Assembly: GCF_010384365.1 (NCBI RefSeq)
Contig: NZ_CP048397.1
Span: forward strand, 868,001 to 932,000
Length of the DNA: 64,000 bases
Reading direction: 5' to 3'
Source: Streptomyces sp. S4.7
Lineage (GTDB): Bacteria > Actinomycetota > Actinomycetes > Streptomycetales > Streptomycetaceae
Shown here: one piece after another, positions 19,933-28,661 of the stretch
Position numbering within the stretch: the stretch's first letter is position 1
How the letters are laid out: every line of letters begins with the position of its first letter
Made by a program: the position numbers and the translations under genes
The notes under the pieces: generated by a model
The model's input: the letters and a program-made list of their open reading frames with translations, nothing else
Database searches by the model: none
What the model was told of the DNA's origin: nothing

Positions 19933-21920
19933 TCTTGCCGATCCACAACGGATATTCATCTCTCAATACAGGTCACTCCCAAGAAGGACTGGACGACAAT
20001 GGTCGTGACATTTTCTTTCGCATCCTGGGGCCATTACAGGTAATCATTCACGGAAAGCCAATTCGCGTGGGCAGGAATCGCCAGCTGACGGTGCTCGCGG
20101 CCCTGCTGCTTCATACGAACCGAATCGTCCCGGTCAATTCGCTGATCGACGCCGTATGGCGCTCGGCTCCGCCGGCCACCGCGGACAAGCAGATACAGAC
20201 GTGCGTCTGGCGCCTGCGGAACGCCTTCGCCGCGGCCGGTGCGCCGGTCGATCTCATCGAGACCGAACAGGGCGGCTACCGGATCCGGCTCGGCGACGAC
20301 GACCTCGACGCCCACGCGTTCGAGAAGTCCGTACGCCGAGCCCGGGAGCTGGTGGCCGTCGGCGATCTGGAGTCGGCCACCGCCGAATACCGCAGCGCCC
20401 TGGCCCTCTTCCGGGGTCAGCCGCTCGCCGATCTCTCGGGACCGCTCACCTACGCGGTGGCCGCGCACTGGGAGGAGCGCCGCTTCTCGGTCCTGGAGGA
20501 GTGGCTCGACGTGGGCCTGACCCTCGGCCGGCACGCCGAACTCATCAGTGAGCTCAAGCCACTTGTCGCCGAGTACCCGATGCGCGAGCGGCTGTGCGCC
20601 CAGCTGATGACCGCGCTGCACCTGTCCCAGCGCCGGGCGGAGGCGCTCACCGTCTACCGCAACAACCGCCTCACCCAGATCAACAGTCTCGGCCTGGAGC
20701 CGGGCCCCGGACTCCAGGAACTGCACCAGAAGATCCTGTCCGGCGAGTCGATCGCACCGCCGCCCGCCGTGTCGTACCAGCCCTGGCCGCCCTCCAAGGT
20801 GCCGGCCCAGCTACCGCCCCGGGTGAAGGACTTCAGCGGCCGGCGCGACCTGCTCCACCGCATCACCTCGGACCTGCGCGCGGACGGCGGGCCGCGCGTG
20901 CTGGCGCTGGCGGGCTGCGGCGGCACCGGCAAGACCGCGCTCGCCATCCATGTCGGCCACGCCCTGCAACAGCACTTCCCGGACGGCCAGCTCTACGCCG
21001 ACCTGCACGGACAGAGCGACCCGGCGGCCCCGCAGGAGGTGCTGCACGGATTCCTCGACGCGCTCGGGGTGCCCGAGAAGCGCATCCCGGCGGGCCTCGC
21101 CGCCCGCGCCGCGCTGTTCCGCAGCGTCACCGCCAACAAGCGGCTGCTCATCGTGCTGGACGACGTCGCCGAGTCCTCCCGGTACGAGGCCCTGCTGCCC
21201 AGCGGCGACAGCGCGGTCCTGTGCACCGGCCGGGCCAGCCTGCTGAAGATCCCGGGCCTGACCGAGTACAGCGTCGACGGACTGCCCACCGACGAGGCCC
21301 TGGACCTGCTCGCCTCCCTGGTGGGCGTGGAACGGGTCTTCGCCGAGGTCGACAGCGCCAGGCGGATCGCCCAGCTCTGCGGACACCTGCCGCTGGCCAT
21401 CCGGGCCGCCGGAGCGCGGCTGCGGGCCCGCCCGCGCTGCACCCTGCGCAGCTTCACCGACCGTCTGGCGACCCAGCGCAATCGCATCGACGAACTCTCC
21501 ATAGGCTGCCTGGACATGGGAGCGCGGCTCGCGTCCTCCCTCGACCAGCTGTCCCCGGCCGGGTACCGGCTGTGGCTCCGGCTCAGCCTGTGCGACATGG
21601 AGCACGTCCCCGAGTGGATGGCCTCCGCCGTCTCCGACCGGCCCGGCGAGGACGCCCAGCGGCTGCTGGACACCCTGGTCAATCTGCACCTGCTGGCGGT
21701 CGCCCCCGGCGCGATGAAGGACGGCCCCACCTACGCGTTCAACCCGCTGGTCCGCGATCACGCCCGGCAGCGCGCCGCGGCGGAACTCGGCGCGGTCGCC
21801 GAGCAGGACGTGCTCGACCGCATCGAGATCGCCCTGCGCCGGCGGGAGAGCACCGCCGGGGTGCCACGCGGCTACCGGCCGAGTGAGGGATCCACGGTCT
21901 ATGGCATTCAAGCGGTATGA
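19929..21920 (+). CDS. SARP/AfsR-type pathway regulator with NB-ARC ATPase domain
   Basis: Transcriptional activator of the cluster (663 aa). An N-terminal OmpR-like winged helix (about 28-110) is followed by the bacterial transcriptional activation domain (about 115-260) and an NB-ARC-like ATPase with P-loop GCGGTGKT (329-336); there is no TPR region of AfsR length. Start: ATG 19929 overlaps a leader ORF; TTG 19935, 6 nt from GGAGG, is an alternative. Codon 36 is TTA (20034-20036), the rare leucine codon read by bldA tRNA, so synthesis is probably tied to development. Direct repeats of SARP type occur at 7.1 and 29.7 kb. The stop overlaps the next gene by 20 nt. Confidence 0.93.
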   Translation: MILPIHNGYSSLNTGHSQEGLDDNGRDIFFRILGPLQVIIHGKPIRVGRNRQLTVLAALLLHTNRIVPVNSLIDAVWRSAPPATADKQIQTCVWRLRNAFAAAGAPVDLIETEQGGYRIRLGDDDLDAHAFEKSVRRARELVAVGDLESATAEYRSALALFRGQPLADLSGPLTYAVAAHWEERRFSVLEEWLDVGLTLGRHAELISELKPLVAEYPMRERLCAQLMTALHLSQRRAEALTVYRNNRLTQINSLGLEPGPGLQELHQKILSGESIAPPPAVSYQPWPPSKVPAQLPPRVKDFSGRRDLLHRITSDLRADGGPRVLALAGCGGTGKTALAIHVGHALQQHFPDGQLYADLHGQSDPAAPQEVLHGFLDALGVPEKRIPAGLAARAALFRSVTANKRLLIVLDDVAESSRYEALLPSGDSAVLCTGRASLLKIPGLTEYSVDGLPTDEALDLLASLVGVERVFAEVDSARRIAQLCGHLPLAIRAAGARLRARPRCTLRSFTDRLATQRNRIDELSIGCLDMGARLASSLDQLSPAGYRLWLRLSLCDMEHVPEWMASAVSDRPGEDAQRLLDTLVNLHLLAVAPGAMKDGPTYAFNPLVRDHARQRAAAELGAVAEQDVLDRIEIALRRRESTAGVPRGYRPSEGSTVYGIQAV

Positions 21921-24381
21921 CACCAGCGCGGGCGGCACCCCGCCCGAGAGCCGGGAGACGCCCGCTCCCGGGCCTGTCGACCCCGGCGGCCCGAAGGATC
22001 CCGGCGCCGACGGGCAGGCCCGCGACAACCCCGGGGACCACGACACCGACCGGCGCGAACCGGTCGAGGGTCGGGCGGGAGCGGGCCGTCCCGCCGCGGC
22101 CCGCTGGGTGTTCCCCGCGGCCGTCGCCGCCTTCGCCGCGCTCTGTCTGTCGCTGGTGATCTGGGACGGCCGGATGCCCGCCGCACGCGGCCCGGACGCC
22201 CCCGCCGACACCTTCTCGGCCGCCCGCGCCACCGCGCACGTACGGGAGATCGCCGCCGCCCCGCGGCCCAGTGGCTCGGCCGCGCACACGCAGGCCCGCG
22301 AGTACCTCGTCCGTACCCTCACCGCGCTGGGCATCGACACCCGGGTGCACACCGGGGCGGCGGCGGCCCACCGGCCGGACCTCTCCCCCACCGGCGCCGA
22401 TTCCAGGTACGCCGGTCTGCGGCTGGAGAACGTCGTCGCCCGCATCCCCGGTACCGCGAGCACCCGGCCCGTCGCGCTGGTCACCCACTACGACTCCACC
22501 GAGGCGGGGCCGGGCGCCAACGACGCCGGGGTCCCGGTCTCGGTGCTGCTGGAGACGGCCCGCGCGCTCCGTACCGGACCGCCACCGCGCAACGACGTCC
22601 TGTTCGTGTTCACCGACGCCGAGGAGAGCGGCCTGCTCGGCGCGCAGTCCCTGGTGAACACACCGGGCGTGCTGCCGTCCGACGCCGTGATCCTGAACTT
22701 CGAGGCCCGCGGCAGCCGCGGGCCGAGCCTGATGTTCGAAGCCGGTCCCGACACCGCCTGGCTGGTGAAGACCCTCGCCGGAGAGGTGCCGGGCGCGCGG
22801 ACCGATTCGCTGCTCGACGCCGCGTACGACTACATGCCCAACCTCACCGACTTCACGGTGTTCCAGGAAGCCGGGCACCAGGGGCTGAACCTGGCCTATC
22901 TGGACGGCTACACCCATTACCACGGGGCCACCGACACCCCGGAGCAGGTCGACCCGGCCACCGTCCAGCACCAGGGCGGGCAGGCCCTCGGCCTGGCCCG
23001 CGCGCTCGGCTCCGCCGATCTGGCGCGCACCCCGGCCGGGGACTCCGCGTACTTCCAGGCCGCCGGATGGTTCGTCTCCTATCCACTGGGCGCGGCCCTG
23101 CCCGCCTCGCTGGCCGCGGCCGGGCTCGGTCTGGTGCTGCTGCTGCGGCTGCGCGCCCGGGGCCTGCTCAGCATCGGTGGCGTCTGCCGCGGCTTCCTCG
23201 TCGCCCTCGGCCAGTTGCTGCTCGCCGCCGGGGCCGCGTTCGCCCTGGCCCCGCTGACGGCGTCCGGACACGTCGAGTTCGATCACTACTACGACATCGG
23301 CGGGCACGGTCCGGCCCTCGCCGGGTTCCTGGCGCTCACCCTGGCCGTCGGCTCCACGCTGGCGCTGCTCGTCCGGCGGTGGGCCGGTCCCCGTGAGCAG
23401 GTGGCCGGCGCGGCGCTGCTGTGGATCCTGCTGTCCTGCGTGAGCGCGGTGGCGCTGCCCGGCGGCAGCCATGTGTTCATCTGGCCGGCGCTGGGTCTGC
23501 TCGCCGCCGCGGCCGTGCTCACCTCGCGGGCCGGGACGACCGTACGGGGCCGGGTGCTGGCCGCCGCGCTGGGCACGGTCCCGGCCGCCCTGCTGGTGTT
23601 CCCGCTGCTGCCGCTGCTCACCGACGCCCTGGGCCTCGGCCTGGTCGCCGCGCCGGTGGCCGTCGCGGCGCTGCTCACGGCCCTGCTGCCGGGGGTGCTG
23701 CCGGGTCTGCCGCGGCTGCTGCCGGTGACCGCGGCCGTGGTGGCGGTGGCCGTGCTGGCGGGCACCGCGCTGCTGCCTCCGGAGCGCGAGCGCCATCTGC
23801 GGGCCGACCTCGCGTACCTGTGGGACGCCGACCGGCGTACGGCCCACTGGCTCAGCGGGGCCCCCTCGGACGACTGGAGCGACCGGTTCCTGCCTGCGGA
23901 CGCCGAGCCGGGTTCCGTGACCGACCTCTGGCCGGGCTGGCGGGTGCCGGTACGGCGGGGCCCGGCCGAGGAGTACCCGTTGCCCGGTCCCAGGATCACG
24001 ACCAAGGTGCTCGGAGGCTCGGAGGCCGGGGGGCGGCGGGTCCGGGTGACGGCGGTCTCCGAGCGCGGCGCCCGGGAGCTGGTGATCGTCGTCAGCGGCG
24101 CGGCCGTTCGGGGCTGGTCCGTGTCCGGGGTGCCCGGAGAGTTCGCGGACGACCCGCCCGGGGACGCCGCGTGGGAACTGTGGGTCCGTCAGGTGCCCGA
24201 GCGGGGCACGGAGTTGGAGCTGGAGCTGGCGCCGGGACCGGCGACGGTCCGGGTCATCGACCGGACCCCGGGGCTGCCGGGACCGGCGGCCGGCGGGCCG
24301 GACGGCACCCGGGCACCCGCCCTCGGGATCGCTTCCGTCGGCGAGGCGACCCTGGTCGCGACCGCCCGCACGCTTCGGTGA
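21901..24381 (+). CDS. membrane-bound M28-family metallopeptidase
   Basis: 826-aa zinc aminopeptidase-like protein. A short polar N-terminus and one membrane segment (about 62-85) precede the M28 domain. Likely zinc ligands are His196 (THYDS), Asp208 (GANDAG), Glu242 (DAEESG, with Glu241 as base), Glu268 (NFEARG region) and His341 (HYHGATDT). Several membrane segments follow (about 390-630), then a soluble extracytoplasmic tail. I chose ATG 21901 (GAGGGA 10 nt upstream) over GTG 21883; it overlaps the SARP stop. In saframycin biosynthesis the membrane peptidase SfmE removes the N-acyl leader during export; this protein may do the same. A housekeeping aminopeptidase is the alternative. Confidence 0.88.
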   Translation: MAFKRYDTSAGGTPPESRETPAPGPVDPGGPKDPGADGQARDNPGDHDTDRREPVEGRAGAGRPAAARWVFPAAVAAFAALCLSLVIWDGRMPAARGPDAPADTFSAARATAHVREIAAAPRPSGSAAHTQAREYLVRTLTALGIDTRVHTGAAAAHRPDLSPTGADSRYAGLRLENVVARIPGTASTRPVALVTHYDSTEAGPGANDAGVPVSVLLETARALRTGPPPRNDVLFVFTDAEESGLLGAQSLVNTPGVLPSDAVILNFEARGSRGPSLMFEAGPDTAWLVKTLAGEVPGARTDSLLDAAYDYMPNLTDFTVFQEAGHQGLNLAYLDGYTHYHGATDTPEQVDPATVQHQGGQALGLARALGSADLARTPAGDSAYFQAAGWFVSYPLGAALPASLAAAGLGLVLLLRLRARGLLSIGGVCRGFLVALGQLLLAAGAAFALAPLTASGHVEFDHYYDIGGHGPALAGFLALTLAVGSTLALLVRRWAGPREQVAGAALLWILLSCVSAVALPGGSHVFIWPALGLLAAAAVLTSRAGTTVRGRVLAAALGTVPAALLVFPLLPLLTDALGLGLVAAPVAVAALLTALLPGVLPGLPRLLPVTAAVVAVAVLAGTALLPPERERHLRADLAYLWDADRRTAHWLSGAPSDDWSDRFLPADAEPGSVTDLWPGWRVPVRRGPAEEYPLPGPRITTKVLGGSEAGGRRVRVTAVSERGARELVIVVSGAAVRGWSVSGVPGEFADDPPGDAAWELWVRQVPERGTELELELAPGPATVRVIDRTPGLPGPAAGGPDGTRAPALGIASVGEATLVATARTLR

Positions 24382-24457
24382 GGGACGTGCGGCGCGGGTG
24401 TGGGGGCGTGACGTCCCGCCCCGCGCGGGGCGGGCGGCGCGCCTTTGCGCGCACGCG

Positions 24458-24498
24458 TGTGTGCCGGAGCCCGGATTGCGGTCGGGCTCCGGCACACA
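24458..24498. terminator. bidirectional hairpin between convergent genes
   Basis: Perfect 16-bp stem TGTGTGCCGGAGCCCG with its complement and a 9-nt loop (24474-24482). It lies between the peptidase gene (rightward) and the lipoprotein gene (leftward) and can end both transcripts. Confidence 0.85.
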
Positions 24499-24564
24499 TC
24501 GTTTCCTGACGGGGCGCGGCCGGGTCGTGCGCGTACGTGGCGTGCTCCCGGCGCGCCGGGCGGG

Positions 24565-25077
24565 TCAGCCGGACGCGGAGGCCGGGGCCGCGGCGGGGAG
24601 ATCGTCGGCGACCTTCGCCGTCGCCTTCTTGAGCGAGGTGCACACCTGCGGGGTCATCGCCGTGGTCCGGCCGAGCCGCAGTTCCAGGCTGTTCTTCTCC
24701 CCCGTGTCCAGGAAGATCTTGCAGACGCCGTTCAGGGAGCCCATCAGCATCACGGCGTCGTGGTCGCCGAACCGCATCGTGCTCCGTTTGCCCTGCCCGG
24801 TGGCCGCCGCTTCGAGCGGCCGGTCCCGCATGGTCACGGTGAGGGTGCCGAACTCGTGGCTGTGGGCGGTGCAGCCGTCCCCGGACATCTCGCTCACCGA
24901 GGGCTGTCCGAGGCCGAACTCGACGGACACCGGCCTCAGCAGCTTGCAGGCGGGGGTGTCGGCGGTGTCGGAGGACTGCACGGACGTGTCGGGATCGGCG
25001 CCGCAGGACACCAGGGCCAGGCCGGCGCAGACCAGCGCGGCAGCCATCAGGGCGCGCCGGGCGGGGTGACGACTCAT
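24565..25077 (-). CDS. putative lipoprotein (DUF3558-like)
   Basis: 170-aa secreted protein with a signal peptide ending in a lipobox (LALVSCGAD, Cys at about 25), so it should be lipid-anchored outside the membrane. Several cysteines (CKLL, GDGCTAH, GVCKIF, VCTSL) follow. The general look is that of actinobacterial DUF3558 lipoproteins, but I assign this only loosely. ATG 25077 has GGAG 9 nt upstream. It lies 73 nt downstream of the KAS III-like gene and may share its transcript. No catalytic motif is seen and the function is unknown. Confidence 0.75.
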   Translation of the reverse strand: MSRHPARRALMAAALVCAGLALVSCGADPDTSVQSSDTADTPACKLLRPVSVEFGLGQPSVSEMSGDGCTAHSHEFGTLTVTMRDRPLEAAATGQGKRSTMRFGDHDAVMLMGSLNGVCKIFLDTGEKNSLELRLGRTTAMTPQVCTSLKKATAKVADDLPAAAPASASG

Positions 25078-25150
25078 ATCGTTTTACTCCGTTCTGTTCG
25101 GTGGCGGAAGGGGGCTCCCCGGACCGCGGGGACACGGAACGGCGGCGCGG

Positions 25151-26155
25151 TCAGCACTGGAGGACCGTGCACGCCCAGTGCATGCCCCGGCCGTTGGCCG
25201 CGAGGGCGACGAGGTCCCCGGGTGCCAGCTCCCCGGCCTCCTCCATGCGAGCCAGGGAGAACAGGTGGTCGGCGGCGCCGAAGTGGCCGTTGAGGGCGGC
25301 CAGTCGGGCGTTGGTCCGCTCGATCGGCACCCCGACCAGTTCGGCCTGCGTCGCCAGTACCCGGGCGTTGTCGTTGAGCAGGAGCAGCCGGGCCAGGCCC
25401 TCCTCGGCGCAGCCGGCCTGGCGGCAGGCCCGGTGGACGGCGCGGGCGGTGCGTTCGTCGATCTCCTCGGCGTAGGCGGCCAGCCGTTCGGCGTCGTGGT
25501 CGAACTGGTCGACCACGTCCCAGGCGTCCCGTACGGCGGGCGTCTCGGTGCCGGGCACGAAGGGCTGCCGCGCGCCGCCGACGTCCATCCGGAAGAAGTC
25601 GGCGTACCGGCCGTCCGTCTCCGCGTAGGAGGACCGCCAGCGCAGCGTGGGCGCGTCGCGTACGGCGACGGCCGCGGCGGCCCCGTCCGAGAACAGCAGC
25701 GAGTGGGTGTCCAGCCTGTTCCAGTACGCCTCGACGGTCCGGTTGGCGCCGATGACCAGCGCCGTGCTGTAGCCGGGATGGGTGGCGAACCGGCCGGCGA
25801 CGGTGTCGAACGCGGTGACCCCGCCCACGCAGCCCTGGTCGACGAGGACCGCCTCGGCGCGGCTCAGCCCGAGTGCCCACTGGACCCGGGCCGCCGCGTC
25901 CCAGTACAGGTGGTCGGCGAGGTCGGTGAGGGCGAGTACGAGCAGGTCCACCTCGCGCGGGTTCACCGACTCCAGGGCGCGCCTGCCCGCTTCGACGGCG
26001 AGGTCGGTGACGCTCACGTCCGGCGGGGCGCGGTGGATGTACTCGTAGCCGTATCCGAGGACGCGCTCCACGTCCTCGGTGTACTCGGCCACCACGTCCT
26101 TGACGGCGGCCTCTTCGCCCATGGCCACGCCGAAGGCGGTCAACCCGTACGACAC
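25151..26155 (-). CDS. KAS III-like acyltransferase
   Basis: 334-aa thiolase-fold protein related to FabH. The nucleophile is Cys109 (VDQGCVGG). The usual decarboxylation His (PHQxN) is absent: that position reads LLNDNAR. A His occurs at 291 (LNGHFGAADH), where FabH has its Asn. Such a triad favours acyl transfer over decarboxylative condensation, as in CerJ/DpsC-type relatives. It is the last enzyme of the E1-ACP-E1/E2 operon and starts 14 nt after the E1-beta/E2 stop. It may move the acyl unit from the dedicated ACP to an NRPS carrier. GTG 26155 has GAGGAG 5 nt upstream. Confidence 0.9.
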   Translation of the reverse strand: MSYGLTAFGVAMGEEAAVKDVVAEYTEDVERVLGYGYEYIHRAPPDVSVTDLAVEAGRRALESVNPREVDLLVLALTDLADHLYWDAAARVQWALGLSRAEAVLVDQGCVGGVTAFDTVAGRFATHPGYSTALVIGANRTVEAYWNRLDTHSLLFSDGAAAAVAVRDAPTLRWRSSYAETDGRYADFFRMDVGGARQPFVPGTETPAVRDAWDVVDQFDHDAERLAAYAEEIDERTARAVHRACRQAGCAEEGLARLLLLNDNARVLATQAELVGVPIERTNARLAALNGHFGAADHLFSLARMEEAGELAPGDLVALAANGRGMHWACTVLQC

Positions 26156-26169
26156 TGGAACTCCTCAGG

Positions 26170-28398
26170 TCAGTCGATGAGTTTGACGAGCTGTTCCGGG
26201 TCGTGGAGGGCGTCCGAGACGGCGCGCAGGAACGCGACCGCCTCCCGGCCGTTGACCACCCGGTGGTCGTGGGCGAGACCGAGGGTGACGACGGTGGCGG
26301 GGGCGGGCACCCCCTCGGCGAGGACGAGGCGGGTCAGGGGGCCGCCGACCGAGACCATGCACAACTGCGGCCACATGACGATCGGCTGGACGACCAGCAC
26401 GCCGGGTTCCACGTTCAGGGACACGGTCAGCGCGCCGCCCGACAGGTCGCCCGCGGTGAACTCACCGCGGAACGCCTTCATCCGGAACTCCATGAGGTCG
26501 TCGGAGAGGTCGGCGAGGGAACGGGCGGCGCAGTCCCGCAGCACCGGGGTGTAGAGGCCGTTCCCGGCGTCCACGGTGACTCCGATGTCCACGGTGTCGG
26601 CCAGCCGTACGGTCCGTTCGTCCAGCAGGGCACCGAACAGATGGGGAAACGTGGGGTGCGTGGCGGCCACGGCCTTCACCACCGCCTCCGGCAGACCCAC
26701 CTCGGCGCCGGTCTCGTCGGACAGCGTCCGCAGCCGGGCCAGCACCGCGTCCACCTCGACCTCGACCGCGGCGAAGGCGGCGGGCACCTCCTGGTGCGCG
26801 CGGGTGACCACGGCGGCGGTGCCCTGCTGGGCCCGGTCCAGCACATGGGTACGGGGGGCGGGTCCCTGACCGGCGGCGGGAGGCGGTACGGGCGCGGCGG
26901 CGACCGGGGCGGCCCCCGGCGAGGAGGCCGACGGGGACTCGGGCCGGTCCGTGGGCGGTTCGGCGAACAGCTCGGCGAGGAGCTCGCCGACACCGACCTC
27001 GGTGCCCTCGGCGGCGCGTACCCGCAGGTGCCCGGCGGCCGGGGCGACGATCTCCTCGACCGCCTTTGAGGTCTCCACCTCGACCAGCGGATCGCCCTCG
27101 GCGACCTGCGCGCCGTCGTCGGCGAGCCACTGGAGCACCAGGTAGGCGGTGTCGTTGTTGTTGAGCTTGGGCACGCCGACCGGCACTCCGGCCACGGGCT
27201 CGGCGCCCTCCGGCCGGGCTGTGTCCGGCGCGGGTGCGGCCGGGACGGGAGCGGCCGGGACGGGAGCGGCCGGGACGGGAGCGGCCGGGACGGGAGCGGC
27301 CGGGACGGGAGCGGCCGGGGGTCCGGTGTCCGCCAGTGGCCCGGCGGGTACGACGCGTGCGGCCGGCGCGCGGGGCGGCAGGGAGCGGGCCGCGGCCGTC
27401 TCGATCTCGTCGGCGATCCGCTCGGCCCCCAGCAGGACCCCCGCCTCCAGGTGCGGGGCGGTCGGCACCACCGAATCGGCCGACGACAGCGGCAGTACGG
27501 GCGCGCGCAGCTGCGCCCAGATCCTCCCGTGCACCTGAGCGGCGATCTCGGCGCCCCAGGTGCCGCCCGCGGTGCTCTCCTCCGCCACCGCGACCAGCCG
27601 GGCGCCCGCCAGCAACGGCAGCACCGGCTCCAGGTCCGGCGGGTAGAGGCGGGCCGGAACCAGTACGTGCGTGGTCAGTCCACGGCCCCGCAGCAGCCCG
27701 GCGGCCTCGATCGCCCGGTGCGCTGTCCCGCCGGGGCAGATCAGCACCACGTCGGCGGGGGCCGCGTCCACGGGGGTGACGTGCGCCCAGCCGGTCGGCC
27801 CGCCGAGCAGTTCGTACCTGTGGTGCTCGTCCACCGCCCCGTCGCGCAACACCCGCCGGGTGTAGAGGACCTTGTCCTCGAAGAGGATCGCGGGCCCGTG
27901 GTCGAGACCCTCGGCCAGCTGCGCGTACGGGTCGTGGAAGGGACTCGTCTCGTACAGCGCCAGGTTGGGAATGCCGAGGAAGTGTTTCTGCACGCTCTGG
28001 CTGTGGGTGGGGCCGTATCCGCGGTTGCCGCCCACCGGGCAGCGCACCACGACCGGCATCGGCACCCGTTCCCCGTACATGGTCACCGACTTGGAGATCA
28101 GGTTGAGCACCTGGTCGAAGGCGAGCGCGGCGAAGTCGCCGAACATCATCTCCACGACCGCCTGGTCCCCCGCGAGGGCCAGACCGCCCGCCACGCCGGT
28201 GATGCCCGCCTCGCTGATCGGGGTGCCGAGCACCCGGTCCGGGTGGCGGGAGGACAGACCGCGGGTCACCTTGAAGGCGCCGCCGTACGGGTCGAGTACG
28301 TCCTCACCGAGCAGGTGCAGTGAGGGCCGTTCGTCGAACAGCCGGTGCAGGGCGCCGTTGAGCGCCTCCACCACCCGGGGTGCGGGTCGCCCGGTCAC
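26170..28398 (-). CDS. E1-beta/E2 fusion of a 2-oxoacid dehydrogenase/transketolase-like complex
   Basis: 742 aa. Residues 1-335 are an E1-beta subunit (GEDVLDPYGG, FGDFAALAFDQ). An Ala/Pro/Val linker (about 361-390) leads to a lipoyl domain with VETSKAVEE (Lys445), and then a dihydrolipoyl acyltransferase domain (about 530-742) with HDHRVVNG (His712; the usual Asp is Asn716). No clear E3-binding domain is seen and no E3 gene is nearby. With the E1-alpha and ACP this resembles NapB/NapD and QncN/QncL, which pass a C2 unit from a ketose phosphate through ThDP and lipoyl to an ACP as glycolyl-ACP. The start overlaps the ACP stop (GTGA). An ordinary oxoacid dehydrogenase would also need CoA and E3. 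Confidence 0.93.
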   Translation of the reverse strand: MTGRPAPRVVEALNGALHRLFDERPSLHLLGEDVLDPYGGAFKVTRGLSSRHPDRVLGTPISEAGITGVAGGLALAGDQAVVEMMFGDFAALAFDQVLNLISKSVTMYGERVPMPVVVRCPVGGNRGYGPTHSQSVQKHFLGIPNLALYETSPFHDPYAQLAEGLDHGPAILFEDKVLYTRRVLRDGAVDEHHRYELLGGPTGWAHVTPVDAAPADVVLICPGGTAHRAIEAAGLLRGRGLTTHVLVPARLYPPDLEPVLPLLAGARLVAVAEESTAGGTWGAEIAAQVHGRIWAQLRAPVLPLSSADSVVPTAPHLEAGVLLGAERIADEIETAAARSLPPRAPAARVVPAGPLADTGPPAAPVPAAPVPAAPVPAAPVPAAPVPAAPAPDTARPEGAEPVAGVPVGVPKLNNNDTAYLVLQWLADDGAQVAEGDPLVEVETSKAVEEIVAPAAGHLRVRAAEGTEVGVGELLAELFAEPPTDRPESPSASSPGAAPVAAAPVPPPAAGQGPAPRTHVLDRAQQGTAAVVTRAHQEVPAAFAAVEVEVDAVLARLRTLSDETGAEVGLPEAVVKAVAATHPTFPHLFGALLDERTVRLADTVDIGVTVDAGNGLYTPVLRDCAARSLADLSDDLMEFRMKAFRGEFTAGDLSGGALTVSLNVEPGVLVVQPIVMWPQLCMVSVGGPLTRLVLAEGVPAPATVVTLGLAHDHRVVNGREAVAFLRAVSDALHDPEQLVKLID
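27241..27315. repeat. five exact 15-bp tandem repeats
   Basis: Unit CGGGACGGGAGCGGC five times in a row; on the minus strand it encodes the repeated Pro-Val-Pro-Ala-Ala linker between the E1-beta part and the lipoyl domain. Copy number may vary between strains without breaking the frame. Confidence 0.95.
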
Positions 28399-28661
28399 GT
28401 CGTCTCCCGCTTCTCGGCCAGGACTCCGCGCAGGGCGCCGACGCTCCGGCAGCCGCGTACCTCACGGGCGGTGAGCCTGACACCGTAGGTCTGCTCGACA
28501 CGGGCGACGATCTGGACGTGCCGCAGGCTGGTCCAGGCCGCCGTGGTGGCGGGCCCGGTGTCTTCGGTGACCTCGGCGGGGGCCATCTGGAGCACATCGG
28601 CCACCAGGCCCGTCAGTTCGGTCGCTTCTGTCGATTCGGTCGGCTCGGTCAGTTCGGCCAT
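28395..28661 (-). CDS. dedicated acyl carrier protein
   Basis: 88-aa carrier protein. The phosphopantetheine site is Ser45 in AAWTSLRHVQIV, where the usual DSL is TSL, followed by the expected helix pattern (VARVEQTYGVRL). ATG 28661 has GGAG 6 nt upstream and lies inside the end of the E1-alpha gene (13-nt overlap); the stop overlaps the next start by 4 nt. Its place between E1-alpha and E1-beta/E2 suggests that it, and not CoA, accepts the acyl group from the lipoyl arm. This matches the ACP of the naphthyridinomycin and quinocarcin C2 systems. Confidence 0.9.
   Translation of the reverse strand: MAELTEPTESTEATELTGLVADVLQMAPAEVTEDTGPATTAAWTSLRHVQIVARVEQTYGVRLTAREVRGCRSVGALRGVLAEKRETT

Noticed and set aside
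21739..24495. Long open frame (918 codons) antisense to the M28 peptidase gene
   Set aside because: Low-complexity Arg/Gly/Gln sequence without motifs; the sense frame has clear zinc ligands and membrane helices.
27241..27315. Short tandem repeats as a CRISPR array
   Set aside because: Units are 15 bp with no spacers and lie within a coding linker.
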